NCBI RefSeq assembly: GCF_013299185.1
Contig: NZ_JAAFKG010000005.1
Location: 32,858-96,857, forward strand
Reading direction: 5' to 3'
DNA length: 64,000 nucleotides
Origin: Microcoleus sp. bin48.metabat.b7b8b9.023
GTDB taxonomy: Bacteria; Cyanobacteriota; Cyanobacteriia; Cyanobacteriales; Microcoleaceae
The notes below the pieces were generated by a model. That model was not told the DNA's origin and did no database searches. It was given only the letters and a program-made list of their open reading frames with translations. The translations under genes and the position numbers were made by a program. Shown here one piece after another: positions 41,701 through 50,747 of this stretch. Numbering within the stretch: the stretch's first letter is position 1; each line of letters opens with the position of its first letter.

Positions 41701-44700
41701 TGTTCTTTCATCCCATCCGGGTACGTCGATGTCTGTTGCTGTGTTTAGGAGGATGTTTTTGATTTGTTGGGGGTTAAGGGATGGGTTGGTTTCCCACATT
41801 TGGGATATGGTTTTTGTAACGAGGGCTGCTGCTATTGATGTGCCTTGTTTTGGTTGGGTTGTTGCTGTTTCTATTGTGCTGCCAATTGTGTCCGATGCTA
41901 GGATGTCTAAGCCCTCTCCGTAGCTGGAATATGCACTGCGGTTGTTGTTAGAAGCTGCGCCTACTGTGATGATGTTGTTGAATTCGGTTGATGCTTGTCC
42001 TAGGGCTGACGATTTCGATCCTTCATTACCTGCGGCTGCTACAATCAGGATGTTGTTTTCTTGGGCATACTTGAGTGCTGCTGTTTCTGTTTCTGTCAGT
42101 TTGTGCCGTGTGGTTTGCGTGCCGTCGGGATTAATTTGGGTTAAGTCGAAGCTGAGGTTAACTACGGCGTTTGGTTGTTTTGATGCTTTTGCTGCGTCTA
42201 CAAATTCTATCAATGATTCGTGCCAGTTCCCGGAACCTGTTGCTCTTCCCAACCAAATTGGTGTTTGGGGATTGTTTTGGTTTTTGTCACCGGCTATAAT
42301 TTCGAGGATTGCGCTTCCGTGTTGGTTGCCTTCGTTTGGTTGAAGTAGCGGGTTATTGTCGTTGTCGATTACGTCTTTTCCGAGGATAATTTTGCTGTAG
42401 TCGATGTTGGGGTTGTCGGCGGCGAAGCCGGTGTCGATGATGCCGATTAATAGTTGAGTTGGTTGGGGGAAATTGGGAGTTGTTTCTAATTCAGTAGTCG
42501 TGTCAGCAACTGGGTAATCGTTAATCTTGGTTTCGGAGTCGCTTTGACTGGTGGCGATGATATGAAGAGGATTTTCTGGCTGATTATTTGCAGATGATGC
42601 TATTTCTGGAATAACGTTTGTTTTTTCGGAGTCGGTTTCAAAGTTAGGGTTTGGATACTCATCAATGATTGTTTGTGGCTGATTGTCTGTGTTAGCAATG
42701 ATATTTGCTGAGTCTGACGGCAAATAATTTTGAGTGGTGGCTGTTTGGGGAATATTAGTTAGGTTTTCCGAGTCGGTATCAAAGTTGGCAATTGTGTATT
42801 CTGACTCGGATAGTGGATGGTTGTCTGTTGATTCGGCTGTGGTTGATGTGCGGTTGAGAGTTTCCAACAGTGTGGAAATTTCCTCGTCATAAATTAGTGG
42901 GAAACTTTCATCGGCTTGGCTGGTAGTTTCGGCAATGTCTGTATTGACGGAGGTATTGGGGAGATTTAATGAGGTATTTTCAATTTCCCCGGTGAGAATG
43001 TCTGTTGCTGCTGGTATTGCTGGTAACTCGGTAGTTTCTGTTTGAGTAGGGGCTGAGGGAATGGCAGTTATTTCTATTTTGTCACCTGTTATTTCGTCTG
43101 TTGAATTAATAACTGCGACTGCTGGTTGAGTATTTTCTGAGATTGTTGGGACTAGATTTGGGGAAATTGTGGCGTTTTGGGTTTCTGTCGTTGAGAAATC
43201 TAGTTTTTTCTCGACAGGCTTTCTCGTAACAGTCGGATTTTGAGTTTCTGTGGCTGGAGAATCTGGTTTTTTCTCGACAGGATTCGCCACAGCAGTAGAA
43301 ACAGTCGGGTTTTGAGTTTCTATGGCTGGAGAATCTGGTTTCACTTCGGCAGGATTTATCGCAACAATCGGATTTTTAGTTTCTGTTACTGGAGAATCTG
43401 CTTTTTTCTCGATAGGATTCGTCGCGTTTTTAGTTTCTGTGGCTGGAGAATCTGGTTTCACCTCAGCAGGATTTGTCGTGTTTTTAGTTTCTGTGGCTGG
43501 AGAATCTGCTTTTACTTCAGCAGGCTTTGTCGCAGAATGAGGAGTTTCTGAAACTATCGCGCTTTTACTCTCTGTCGCTGAGGAATCTGCTTTTACTTCG
43601 ACAGGCTTTGTCGAAATTTTAGTCTCTGTCGTCGCAGAATCTGCTTTTGTCTCAGCAGGCTTTGTCGCAGAATTAGGAATTTCTGAAACTGTCGTATTCT
43701 TCGTGTCTGTCGCTGAGGAATCTGCTTTTACTTCCACAGGCTTTGTCGTGTTTTTAGTCTCTGTCGCGGAGGAATCTGCTTTTGTCTCAGCAGGCTTTGT
43801 CGCAGAATTAGGAATTTCTGAAACTGTCGTATTCTTCGTGTCTGTCGCTGAGGAATCTGCTTTTACTTCCACAGGCTTTGTCGTGTTTTTAGTCTCTGTC
43901 GCGGAGGAATCTGGTTTTACTTCGACAGGCTTTGTCGTGTTTTTAGTGTCTGTGGCTGGAGAATCTGCTTTTGTCTCAGCAGGCTTTGTCGTGGAAGTGG
44001 GAATTTCTGAAACTGTCGTATTCTTCGTGTCTGTCGCGGAGGAATCTGGTTTCGCCTCCGCAGGCTTTGTCATGGAAGTGGGGATTTCTGAAACTGTTGT
44101 ATTTTTGGTTTCTGCCGCTTCAGTACATTTACACTTTTCAGGAGTTGTGTCTGCGGTTGTTGCGTTGCTGTCGGGAATTTCTGAAACTGTCGCGTTTTTG
44201 GTTTCTACTGTTGCAGAATCTGTTTTTGCATCGCTCAGATTTTTGGTATTAGTTGAATCTTCGGAAACTGTTGCAACTTTAGTCTCTGTAGCGGAGGAAT
44301 TTGGTTTGACTTCGGCAAGAGTTGTCACAGAATTGGTAATGTCCGCAACAGTCACATTTTTCGCTTCTGCTGTGAATGTGCTGGACTCAATTTTGGTGTT
44401 ATTAGTAGTTTCCGATTTTGTGCTGTTGCCAGTGATTGGATCGATTGGGGAGGTTGTTGTTGAGTCTTTTTTAGGTAGAGGATCGATTGTCGTTCCAGGT
44501 TTTTCAATCAGTAAAGCGTCTATTTCTGTGGTCTTTATCAGCAAATCTGTGTTGTTCTCGACTGATAATTGCCTTTTCTTTAACAATTCTGGACAGATGT
44601 CGATCGTGTCTAATTCGCTTGGCTGTATGTTTTTTTCTGGGGAGGAGGGGAAATGAAAAGTGCTGGTAATGTTTCCTAACTGCGTCTTTTCTGTAATGTC

Positions 44701-44757
44701 AGGAATTATCGATGTGCTGGTAGTTGTGTTGGGGGTGAGTGGGTTGATTGATAACAT
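38719..44757 (-). CDS. Giant subtilase-containing polymorphic-toxin-like protein with C-terminal deaminase-like domain
   Basis: Subtilisin triad motifs in order: LIGIIDTGF (D), NEGNQHGSAIL (H), QGTSIAAALV (S); long Ser/Thr/Asn-rich region; C-terminal GNLHAEERMIYWADSEKAKGRIVGIESIGVSHPDGICEYFCRSLM (HAE...CxxxC). Start at the internal Met (agggaag RBS) of ORF 38719..44871. Confidence 0.85.
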   Translation of the reverse strand: MLSINPLTPNTTTSTSIIPDITEKTQLGNITSTFHFPSSPEKNIQPSELDTIDICPELLKKRQLSVENNTDLLIKTTEIDALLIEKPGTTIDPLPKKDSTTTSPIDPITGNSTKSETTNNTKIESSTFTAEAKNVTVADITNSVTTLAEVKPNSSATETKVATVSEDSTNTKNLSDAKTDSATVETKNATVSEIPDSNATTADTTPEKCKCTEAAETKNTTVSEIPTSMTKPAEAKPDSSATDTKNTTVSEIPTSTTKPAETKADSPATDTKNTTKPVEVKPDSSATETKNTTKPVEVKADSSATDTKNTTVSEIPNSATKPAETKADSSATETKNTTKPVEVKADSSATDTKNTTVSEIPNSATKPAETKADSATTETKISTKPVEVKADSSATESKSAIVSETPHSATKPAEVKADSPATETKNTTNPAEVKPDSPATETKNATNPIEKKADSPVTETKNPIVAINPAEVKPDSPAIETQNPTVSTAVANPVEKKPDSPATETQNPTVTRKPVEKKLDFSTTETQNATISPNLVPTISENTQPAVAVINSTDEITGDKIEITAIPSAPTQTETTELPAIPAATDILTGEIENTSLNLPNTSVNTDIAETTSQADESFPLIYDEEISTLLETLNRTSTTAESTDNHPLSESEYTIANFDTDSENLTNIPQTATTQNYLPSDSANIIANTDNQPQTIIDEYPNPNFETDSEKTNVIPEIASSANNQPENPLHIIATSQSDSETKINDYPVADTTTELETTPNFPQPTQLLIGIIDTGFAADNPNIDYSKIILGKDVIDNDNNPLLQPNEGNQHGSAILEIIAGDKNQNNPQTPIWLGRATGSGNWHESLIEFVDAAKASKQPNAVVNLSFDLTQINPDGTQTTRHKLTETETAALKYAQENNILIVAAAGNEGSKSSALGQASTEFNNIITVGAASNNNRSAYSSYGEGLDILASDTIGSTIETATTQPKQGTSIAAALVTKTISQMWETNPSLNPQQIKNILLNTATDIDVPGWDERTGYGILNQELAIATAAQTIPAIPVLAATKQLIKPLISADENISQTTAKPSSRAALTNGTTNQPKTTTTSTGDYNVGTSSTTTELAPNTTSNTSKNGSTTSTNTQTNRSYSHTDSNWNKSRTNTNSNGNSFSETKTDTNTNTKDYTDKNLSLYSIERTDKSQSSENRLKYEGTGNSQTSSKEKWSSNRNYTSPSQTQKSAGDSYINRQTQSDGKHDGNYGESNSKTQEESGSKSTTNNQYTSSNGTSGDNTTTQKKGKTNTTSSSKGNYSNSTNSGENSEVTQFNSHSKTSSDSYKTNNSSDNRSITNNTWDNTTTNGKTVGSSTRDTYYEGNSNYNTSYDDGKSKNKSNTDTYTQNQSQETNSTNGTNSWRNNRDNGYSVTSVNNTDTYKNGGETRNHNRDYYSINKSNSSSSNSAGKPSSKNESENYSENQEQWDSEYKADTYTTKSNSDESTITASKNNSSSEGNNTNSSNSSDTSKTSNSQTVTTYKDGRKEESGSSSYEKWLRDSSYDSKGVVSDVYKYSSWTSSYTKSYFKGGYRWSETISGSDSESTTKRAVYTSSGSNWSWTRSGTVWDDGRNDWSESWSKSSWKDGKYLPSESESKRGGFDPKKTGQTNDLPKFGEAPRLTKAPKKQVPPELNKPPKPSKDIFQPISYNSYPKDIFGGNVPDNQSANSGAPGGKLPPDKRSALTKVIRQLLSFFRPLGEFVAGAVYQWLRNNGDIGRWLLQVLIPGWNGLDKDVERGLPKTWSFQAGRTFGDAASIVTGILEIMGGGGTGAGGAGLCVTGVGCIAGAPAIVAGTALGLHGATTASTGLKNIAKLLGVVFHSTTNGSESGGPSRGENEIHPDAAQLEADAKRISDELYGNDSIAKSNRVIAVGQFVDAQGKVKKVVSNAWGEFSRDHRKLLESQGYVVIPNSRGGNLHAEERMIYWADSEKAKGRIVGIESIGVSHPDGICEYFCRSLMQERQIRPGSRWNPTWKPGPSRQNEPPRR
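43230..44340 (-). repeat. In-frame tandem repeat region in the toxin N-terminus (ETKNTTKPVEVKADSSATDTKNTTVSEIPNSATKPAETKADS)
   Basis: Repeated 20-22 aa units in alternating order, also evident at the DNA level (ctgtcgctgaggaatctgcttttacttc...). Confidence 0.9.
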
Positions 44758-45068
44758 TAGTTGCTTCCCTGATTTTTCAAATGTTAATGCGTTTCCTTGG
44801 AGATGCAAGGATAGTATTGACTTTTGTTTCTTGGAATGTATCAGCCAATGATTGAGTTTTATGCAGCACAAATAAACGTGCTACACTCACGGTTAAACTG
44901 TCAGTTGCGCTCTGATGGTCGGCGCTCCGATCGCAGATATTGATGAAAGATGTTTGTGCCGATCGCTCTTTTTGTGTCGGCTGTTTTTGTTGCTTTGTTG
45001 AGCTTACTAACAACCGTTATAACGTGTCAATAGCTGTGTCGCATCTTTACGAAACTTTTACATAGACG

Positions 45069-45245
45069 CTCTTTACATATATTAATAAAGAGCGCTGAAG
45101 CGCAACTACGTACCTGTTTGTCTGATGACAATGCTCTTTACATATATTGATAAAGAGCGCTGAGGCGCAACTACGTACCTATTTTTCTGATGACTATGCT
45201 CTTTACATATATTGATAAAGAGCGCTGAAGCGCAACTACGTACCT
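45069..45245. repeat. 65-bp direct repeat, about 2.7 copies, each with a ctcttta...taaagag hairpin
   Basis: Copies start at 45069, 45134 and 45199: ctctttacatatattgataaagagcgctgaagcgcaactacgtacctattt. Confidence 0.9.
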
Positions 45246-45254
45246 ATGTGCAGC

Positions 45255-45854
45255 TTACCACGGCAAGCCTCGCGCATCGGAAAAATCAGCATCGAGAACC
45301 GCCCCCGGATCGAATATAGCGCCAGTTAAATCAGCTTTTCTAAACGACGTTACTGACAATTTTTCGATTTCTTCAACCGCGATAAAAAAGCCGATCGCAC
45401 ATAACCCCAAAATAACCCCAGAAACCAAAAATAAACCAATTCCCCTCAGAGTATCCCCGCCCAAAAATGTCACAATACCGTTAGCGCCGATCGCAGCAGC
45501 AGCCCCAGCCACAGCCCCAGCCACAATTCCCGCCTCGCCCCGAGTCGCAGCAATCGCCGTCGCAGCAGTCCCCGCCACAGCTACAGCCCCCGCATCCACC
45601 CCGCCAATGAGTCCAATCAAAGCCCCAGCAGCCGTCACTGTCACCGCTGTTACCCCAGCCCTAGCAATCAATTTTTTGACTCGGCGGCGGCTTTGTCCGC
45701 TTCTGACGCCTTGAAAATTTGCCCCCCTCAAAATCGCCCCGGTGAAATTGCAGCCTCGAATGTCGCAACCGCTGAAGTTCGCCCCTGATAAGTCCAGCCC
45801 TTTAAATGAACGGTTCCGCAAGTTTTGGTTGGCAAAATTGAGATTTTGAGTCAT
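45255..45854 (-). CDS. Pentapeptide-repeat membrane protein
   Basis: NFANQNLRNRSFKGLDLSGANFSGCDIRGCNFTGAILRGANFQG followed by Ala/Gly-rich TM segments; start at internal Met of ORF 45255..45941. Confidence 0.8.
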   Translation of the reverse strand: MTQNLNFANQNLRNRSFKGLDLSGANFSGCDIRGCNFTGAILRGANFQGVRSGQSRRRVKKLIARAGVTAVTVTAAGALIGLIGGVDAGAVAVAGTAATAIAATRGEAGIVAGAVAGAAAAIGANGIVTFLGGDTLRGIGLFLVSGVILGLCAIGFFIAVEEIEKLSVTSFRKADLTGAIFDPGAVLDADFSDARGLPW

Positions 45855-46372
45855 AAGTGAAGATGGAAGTATGAACCGCGAAGACGCGAAGGACACGAAG
45901 GAAGAGGGAAGAGGGAAGAGGGAAGAGGGAATCTTCCACAAGGGTTTGAGGAATTAATAATATCTTAACTGTTGGGCGCGGCTGCTTTAGCAGAAAACAA
46001 GATATATGTCAATTATTATCTGATATTTGGTAAGTTGTCGATTTCCCTGTACGATCGATCGCGTCCTAGGAACTCATCGGAGCGGCCAAAAACTGGTACG
46101 ATCTTTGAGATTGAGTTAACAACAATGCAGCCCCTTCAATCCATGCTAGAAATTAAAATCTGAACGCTGTTATCAACAAACTCTGCCATCCTAGAAATTA
46201 GCATTAACAGTCCTGGATGTACGAGTGCTCAGAAACCGGGTTTTTAGCGAAAAGATTTCTTTCCAACCCGCAGATAAAATGAAAAACCCGGTTTCTTTGG
46301 TCGGAAATGCCTAAGTCCCGATCGACAAAATCCCAAGTCGGGATGTAAAATCTACAAAACATCGCAATTATT

Positions 46373-48937
46373 ATGTCAAACCTCCCATTTTCTCCCGAAC
46401 AAATTGCCGCCGAAAGACTCAAACCCGAAGAATATGAAGAAATCGTTCAGCGCCTCGGCCGCCATCCCAATAAGGCTGAATTGGGAATGTTCGGCGTGAT
46501 GTGGAGCGAACACTGCTGTTACAAAAATTCGCGGCCGCTATTAAAACAGTTTCCCACAGAGGGCGATCGCATTCTCGTCGGCCCAGGAGAAAATGCTGGT
46601 GTCGTAGACTTGGGAGACGGCTTACAACTTGCTTTCAAAATTGAATCCCACAACCACCCGTCAGCAGTTGAACCCTTCCAAGGTGCTGCAACTGGCGTCG
46701 GTGGGATTCTCCGCGATATCTTTACAATGGGTGCTCGCCCGATCGCACTTTTGAATTCTCTACGTTTCGGCAATTTAGATGATAGCAAAACTCAGAGATT
46801 GTTTAAAGGTGTTGTAGCGGGAATCAGTCACTACGGAAATTGCATTGGGGTACCCACGGTTGGCGGTGAAGTTTATTTCAATGATGCCTATGCTGGCAAT
46901 CCATTAGTTAATGTCATGGCCTTGGGTTTAATGGAAACTCAAGAAATCGTTAAATCTGGCGCGTCGGGAATTGGAAATCCTGTGCTTTATGTCGGTTCAA
47001 CTACTGGCAGAGATGGCATGGGAGGAGCAAGTTTTGCTAGTGCAGAATTGACTGACAAATCGATGGACGATCGACCCGCTGTTCAAGTAGGAGATCCGTT
47101 TCTCGAAAAATCTTTAATTGAAGCTTGTTTGGCAGCATTCAAAACTGGTGCTGTCGTCGCAGCCCAAGATATGGGTGCGGCCGGAATCACCTGTTCGACA
47201 TCGGAAATGGCAGCCAAAGGTGGTGTCGGAATTGAATTCGATCTAGATAAGGTTCCGGTTAGAGAAAGTGGCATGGTTCCCTACGAATACCTGCTTTCGG
47301 AATCGCAAGAGCGGATGTTGTTTGTCGCCCACAAAGGACGGGAACAGGAATTAATTGATATTTTTCATCGCTGGGGATTGCACGCCGTAGTCGCGGGGAC
47401 AGTCATCGAAGAGCCGATCGTCCGAATTTTGTTTAAAGGCGAAATCGCTGCTGAAATTACCGCGACTGCTTTGGCAGATAATACGCCAATTTATCACCGC
47501 GAATTGTTGACGGAACCGCCAGAATATGCTAAAAAAGCATGGGAATGGACGGCGGACAAGTTGCCGGAATGCACCGCAGCCGGTATCGAAGTTCAAGGTG
47601 ATTTCCAAACTTGGAATCAGATTTTGCTGACTCTTTTGGATACTCCCACCATCGCTTCTAAACGCTGGGTTTATCGCCAATACGACCATCAGGTTCAAAA
47701 TAATACTGTGCTTTTGCCGGGAGGCGCTGATGCTGCTGTTGTTCGATTGCGGCCTCTCGAACCGTGTCAAAAAGAACCCCCCCAACCCCCCCTTGGTAAG
47801 GGGGGGCTACAAGAGCCAGAACCCGCCCTTGGTAAGAGGGGGCTACAGGAGGAAGCAGATGCTATTCCCTTATTTAAAAAGGCACAAGGAAGAGAAACTC
47901 CCGAACTTTCTCCCCCCCTTAGCAAGGGGGGGCCGGGGGGGGTTATTCCCGGAGTTGCCGCCACGGTTGATTGCAATTCTCGCTATGTTTATCTCGATCC
48001 TTATGAAGGTGCAAAAGCCGTTGTAGCGGAAGCAGCCAGAAACTTAAGTTGTGTGGGTGCTGAACCTATTGCAGTCACGGACAATCTCAATTTTGGTAGT
48101 CCCGAAAAACCTGTAGGATATTGGCAGTTAGCATCAGCTTGTCGCGGGATTGCTGATGCTTGTCGCGAGTTGAAAACCCCTGTGACTGGGGGAAATGTTT
48201 CTCTTTACAATGAAACGGTTGATGCTGAGGGGAATCCTCAACCGATTTATCCAACTCCGGTAATCGGAATGGTTGGTTTGATTCCAGATTTGACGAAGAT
48301 TTGCGGTCAAGGTTGGCAAAAGAAGGGTGATTTAATTTATGTGTTGGGAATTGGAGAAAATAGTCAAGATGAACTGACCTTTTTTCAATCTGCTAATTCT
48401 GAATTGAAAACTGAAACTCCGAAAAATCTGGCTTTTGCTACTCTCGGAGGTTCGGAATATTTAGCCGCAATTCACGGGATTATCGCCGGGAAACCGCCAA
48501 GGATCGATTTTGAATTGGAGAGGAAAGTGCAAGCAGTTTGTCGCGATGGAATTCGCCAAGGTTGGGTTTGTTCCGCCCACGATGCTGCGGAAGGTGGAAT
48601 TGCGATCGCCCTCGCGGAATCCTGCATCTCTGGTAAACTGGGTGCGGAAATCCATCTGGGCTTGAATTCGGCAGATGTTAGCCGTTGGGATGAAATTTTG
48701 TTTGGTGAAATGGGCAACTGTATTATTGTTTCCATCGCGCCGGAAAATCAAGGGATTTGGGAAGCTTACCTGCAAGAACATTTGCCGAAAATGTGGCAGA
48801 AAATCGGTGTGGTTGGGGGTGCTGACTCGCCTTTGCGGGTGTTGAGTGCGGATAATTTGGGGTTGATTGAGGTGGGGATGGTTGATATGGGCGATCGGTT
48901 CTATAATGCGATCGAGCGTCGAATTGGATCTGTCTAA
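46373..48937 (+). CDS. purL: Phosphoribosylformylglycinamidine synthase II, carrying an in-frame repeat insertion
   Basis: [61 protein letters not shown]... characteristic PurL; insertion of roughly 60 aa at [28 protein letters not shown]. Confidence 0.95.
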   Translation: MSNLPFSPEQIAAERLKPEEYEEIVQRLGRHPNKAELGMFGVMWSEHCCYKNSRPLLKQFPTEGDRILVGPGENAGVVDLGDGLQLAFKIESHNHPSAVEPFQGAATGVGGILRDIFTMGARPIALLNSLRFGNLDDSKTQRLFKGVVAGISHYGNCIGVPTVGGEVYFNDAYAGNPLVNVMALGLMETQEIVKSGASGIGNPVLYVGSTTGRDGMGGASFASAELTDKSMDDRPAVQVGDPFLEKSLIEACLAAFKTGAVVAAQDMGAAGITCSTSEMAAKGGVGIEFDLDKVPVRESGMVPYEYLLSESQERMLFVAHKGREQELIDIFHRWGLHAVVAGTVIEEPIVRILFKGEIAAEITATALADNTPIYHRELLTEPPEYAKKAWEWTADKLPECTAAGIEVQGDFQTWNQILLTLLDTPTIASKRWVYRQYDHQVQNNTVLLPGGADAAVVRLRPLEPCQKEPPQPPLGKGGLQEPEPALGKRGLQEEADAIPLFKKAQGRETPELSPPLSKGGPGGVIPGVAATVDCNSRYVYLDPYEGAKAVVAEAARNLSCVGAEPIAVTDNLNFGSPEKPVGYWQLASACRGIADACRELKTPVTGGNVSLYNETVDAEGNPQPIYPTPVIGMVGLIPDLTKICGQGWQKKGDLIYVLGIGENSQDELTFFQSANSELKTETPKNLAFATLGGSEYLAAIHGIIAGKPPRIDFELERKVQAVCRDGIRQGWVCSAHDAAEGGIAIALAESCISGKLGAEIHLGLNSADVSRWDEILFGEMGNCIIVSIAPENQGIWEAYLQEHLPKMWQKIGVVGGADSPLRVLSADNLGLIEVGMVDMGDRFYNAIERRIGSV
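47764..47950. repeat. G/C-run interspersed repeat element inserted in purL
   Basis: aacccccccaacccccccttggtaaggggggctac...ccgcccttggtaagagggggctac...ccccccttagcaaggggggg: repeated inverted C-run/G-run modules. Confidence 0.8.
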
Positions 48938-49058
48938 TTGTGGCCCATAAGTAGCGGTGGTTGAAACCAGGCGGTTAAAAAACCGCCTCTACACAGACAA
49001 AACCCGCCTGCGCGGGTTGAATTTCTACAATATCTTTTCTTCTTGAAAACCCACAATT

Positions 49059-49865
49059 ATGAGAAATTTACAAACGTTTGATTTTGAAACAGTGACAGTT
49101 GATGTGCACGGTAATATAGCTAACCGTAAAGCCAATCAAGCAGAATTTATTAGTGAAGATTTAGGTAGCGGTGTCATCTTAGATATGGTCGCAATTTCTG
49201 GAGGCTGTTTCGTGATGGGTTCCAATACCGAAGCACAACAAGAAAATAATGAAAGGCCGCAGCATAAAGTTAACATCTCTCATTTTTTTATGGGCAAATA
49301 TGAAGTAACTCAAGAGCAGTGGCAAGTAGTGATGGAAAATAATCCATCTAATTTCACAGGCGCGAAACGTCCTGTAGAAAAAGTAAGTTGGAATGATGCT
49401 GTGGAATTCTGCGAGAAACTTTCTCAAAAAAGAGGCAAGACTTATCGCTTACCTTCAGAATCTGAATGGGAATATGCTTGTCGCGCGGGAACTAAAACAC
49501 CTTTTCACTTTGGCGAAACAATTACCCCAGATTTAGTCAATTATAATGGCTATCCCTACGGTTCTGCACAATGGGGACTTGATCGCAAACAAACAACGGA
49601 TGTCGGAAGTTTTCCACCGAATGCTTTTGGACTTTACGATATGCACGGGAATGTTAATGAGTGGTGCAGCGATAGCGTGAATTTTAACTACAATGGCGCA
49701 CCAACTGACGGAAGTTCTTGGGAAACTGGCTATGAATTGAGGGTTTTTCGTGGCGGTTCCTGGAACTGTAATGCGGTGAATTGTCGCAGTGCCTATCGCT
49801 CCGGGTATGGTGCAGACGGCCGCTTCCCGAACACGGGTTTTCGCGTTGCTCTTGTTTCTGGGTAA
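49059..49865 (+). CDS. Formylglycine-generating enzyme (SUMF1/FGE-sulfatase) family protein
   Basis: MVAISGGCFVMGSNTEAQQENNERPQHKVNISHFFMGKYEVTQEQWQ...RLPSESEWEYACRAGT...GNVNEWC...VFRGGSWNCNAVNCRSAYR...NTGFRVAL. Confidence 0.9.
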   Translation: MRNLQTFDFETVTVDVHGNIANRKANQAEFISEDLGSGVILDMVAISGGCFVMGSNTEAQQENNERPQHKVNISHFFMGKYEVTQEQWQVVMENNPSNFTGAKRPVEKVSWNDAVEFCEKLSQKRGKTYRLPSESEWEYACRAGTKTPFHFGETITPDLVNYNGYPYGSAQWGLDRKQTTDVGSFPPNAFGLYDMHGNVNEWCSDSVNFNYNGAPTDGSSWETGYELRVFRGGSWNCNAVNCRSAYRSGYGADGRFPNTGFRVALVSG

Positions 49866-49920
49866 TCTCACTTGTAGGTGCGTCGCTATCAACAATCTAC
49901 AAATCAAATCGACAATCTCG

Positions 49921-50009
49921 CAGCGACGCACCGCGAGAGTCAGTCAGGTGCGGAGCCATCTCAAATCTGTAAATTCCACCCTTAAATCTCGCAGCGATGC
50001 ACCCTACAA
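49921..50009. repeat. About 89-bp direct repeat, copy A
   Basis: cagcgacgcaccgcgagagtcagtcaggtgcggagccatctcaaatctgtaaattccac...cagcgatgcaccctaca; second copy at 51120-51206. Confidence 0.8.
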
Positions 50010-50060
50010 GCACTGTTGACCTGCTATCATCAAGATAGACGTATCGTAGGAAAACAACCG

Positions 50061-50276
50061 ATGACACTAACAGAATTACTCCCTACCATTAGAAAACTGT
50101 CTGCGATCGATAAACGAGAGTTAATCCGTATTCTCATGGCGGAAGAGGATATCAGTCAGAATATTTTTTCTTTGGAACCTTACAAGACTTACTACTTACC
50201 AACTCCCTACGATACTTTTGGTGCTGGTGCAGCTTTGATGCAGGCCATGAATCTGGCTAACAGCAACGAAAAGTGA
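50061..50276 (+). CDS. Small hypothetical protein
   Basis: MTLTELLPTIRKLSAIDKRELIRILMAEEDISQNIFSLEPYKTYYLPTPYDTFGAGAALMQAMN; N-terminus resembles the adjacent DUF433 protein N-terminus (helical ELxxxLxxLxxIDKxE). Confidence 0.6.
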   Translation: MTLTELLPTIRKLSAIDKRELIRILMAEEDISQNIFSLEPYKTYYLPTPYDTFGAGAALMQAMNLANSNEK

Positions 50277-50383
50277 GTATTATGCGATTTCAATACTCTG
50301 GCACGGTTCACTCCTGTCATACTTATCCTTCAATTCAGTCACAGCCAACTACAGCTACATAATTCATAAATCCAAAAATTTCT

Positions 50384-50740
50384 ATGACAATCCAAGAATT
50401 AGAAATACAACTCCTGGCCTTAACGCCGATAGACAAAGCTGAGGCTATCAGTATCTTAACTCAAAGCCTGAAAAACAGCGGCCGCCCGATTACCAAAACT
50501 CCCGGCGTGATGGGCGGTGATGCTTGTATTGACAAAACTCGCATTCCCGTTTGGTTACTCGCCAGCTATCGCAATGATGGCGCTACCGATGCTTTTATCC
50601 TAGACTGCTATCCCCATCTCAGTGCTGCTGATTTGGTAAATGTTTGGGCTTATGCTGAAGCTTATCCTGACGAAATTGATGAAGCAATTCGACAGCAAGA
50701 TGATGCTGATGAAATCTTAGATACACCTAAAAATATCTAA
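50384..50740 (+). CDS. DUF433 domain protein (putative antitoxin)
   Basis: GVMGGDACIDKTRIPVWLLASYRNDGATDAFILDCYPHLSAADLVNVWAYAEAYPDEIDEAI: DUF433. Confidence 0.85.
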   Translation: MTIQELEIQLLALTPIDKAEAISILTQSLKNSGRPITKTPGVMGGDACIDKTRIPVWLLASYRNDGATDAFILDCYPHLSAADLVNVWAYAEAYPDEIDEAIRQQDDADEILDTPKNI

Positions 50741-50747
50741 TAAACCT

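Noticed and set aside
43703-44656. 317 aa plus-strand ORF (VSVAEESAFTSTGFVVFLV repeats)
   Set aside because: Antisense reading of the toxin gene's repeat region; the minus frame has the subtilase and HAE motifs.
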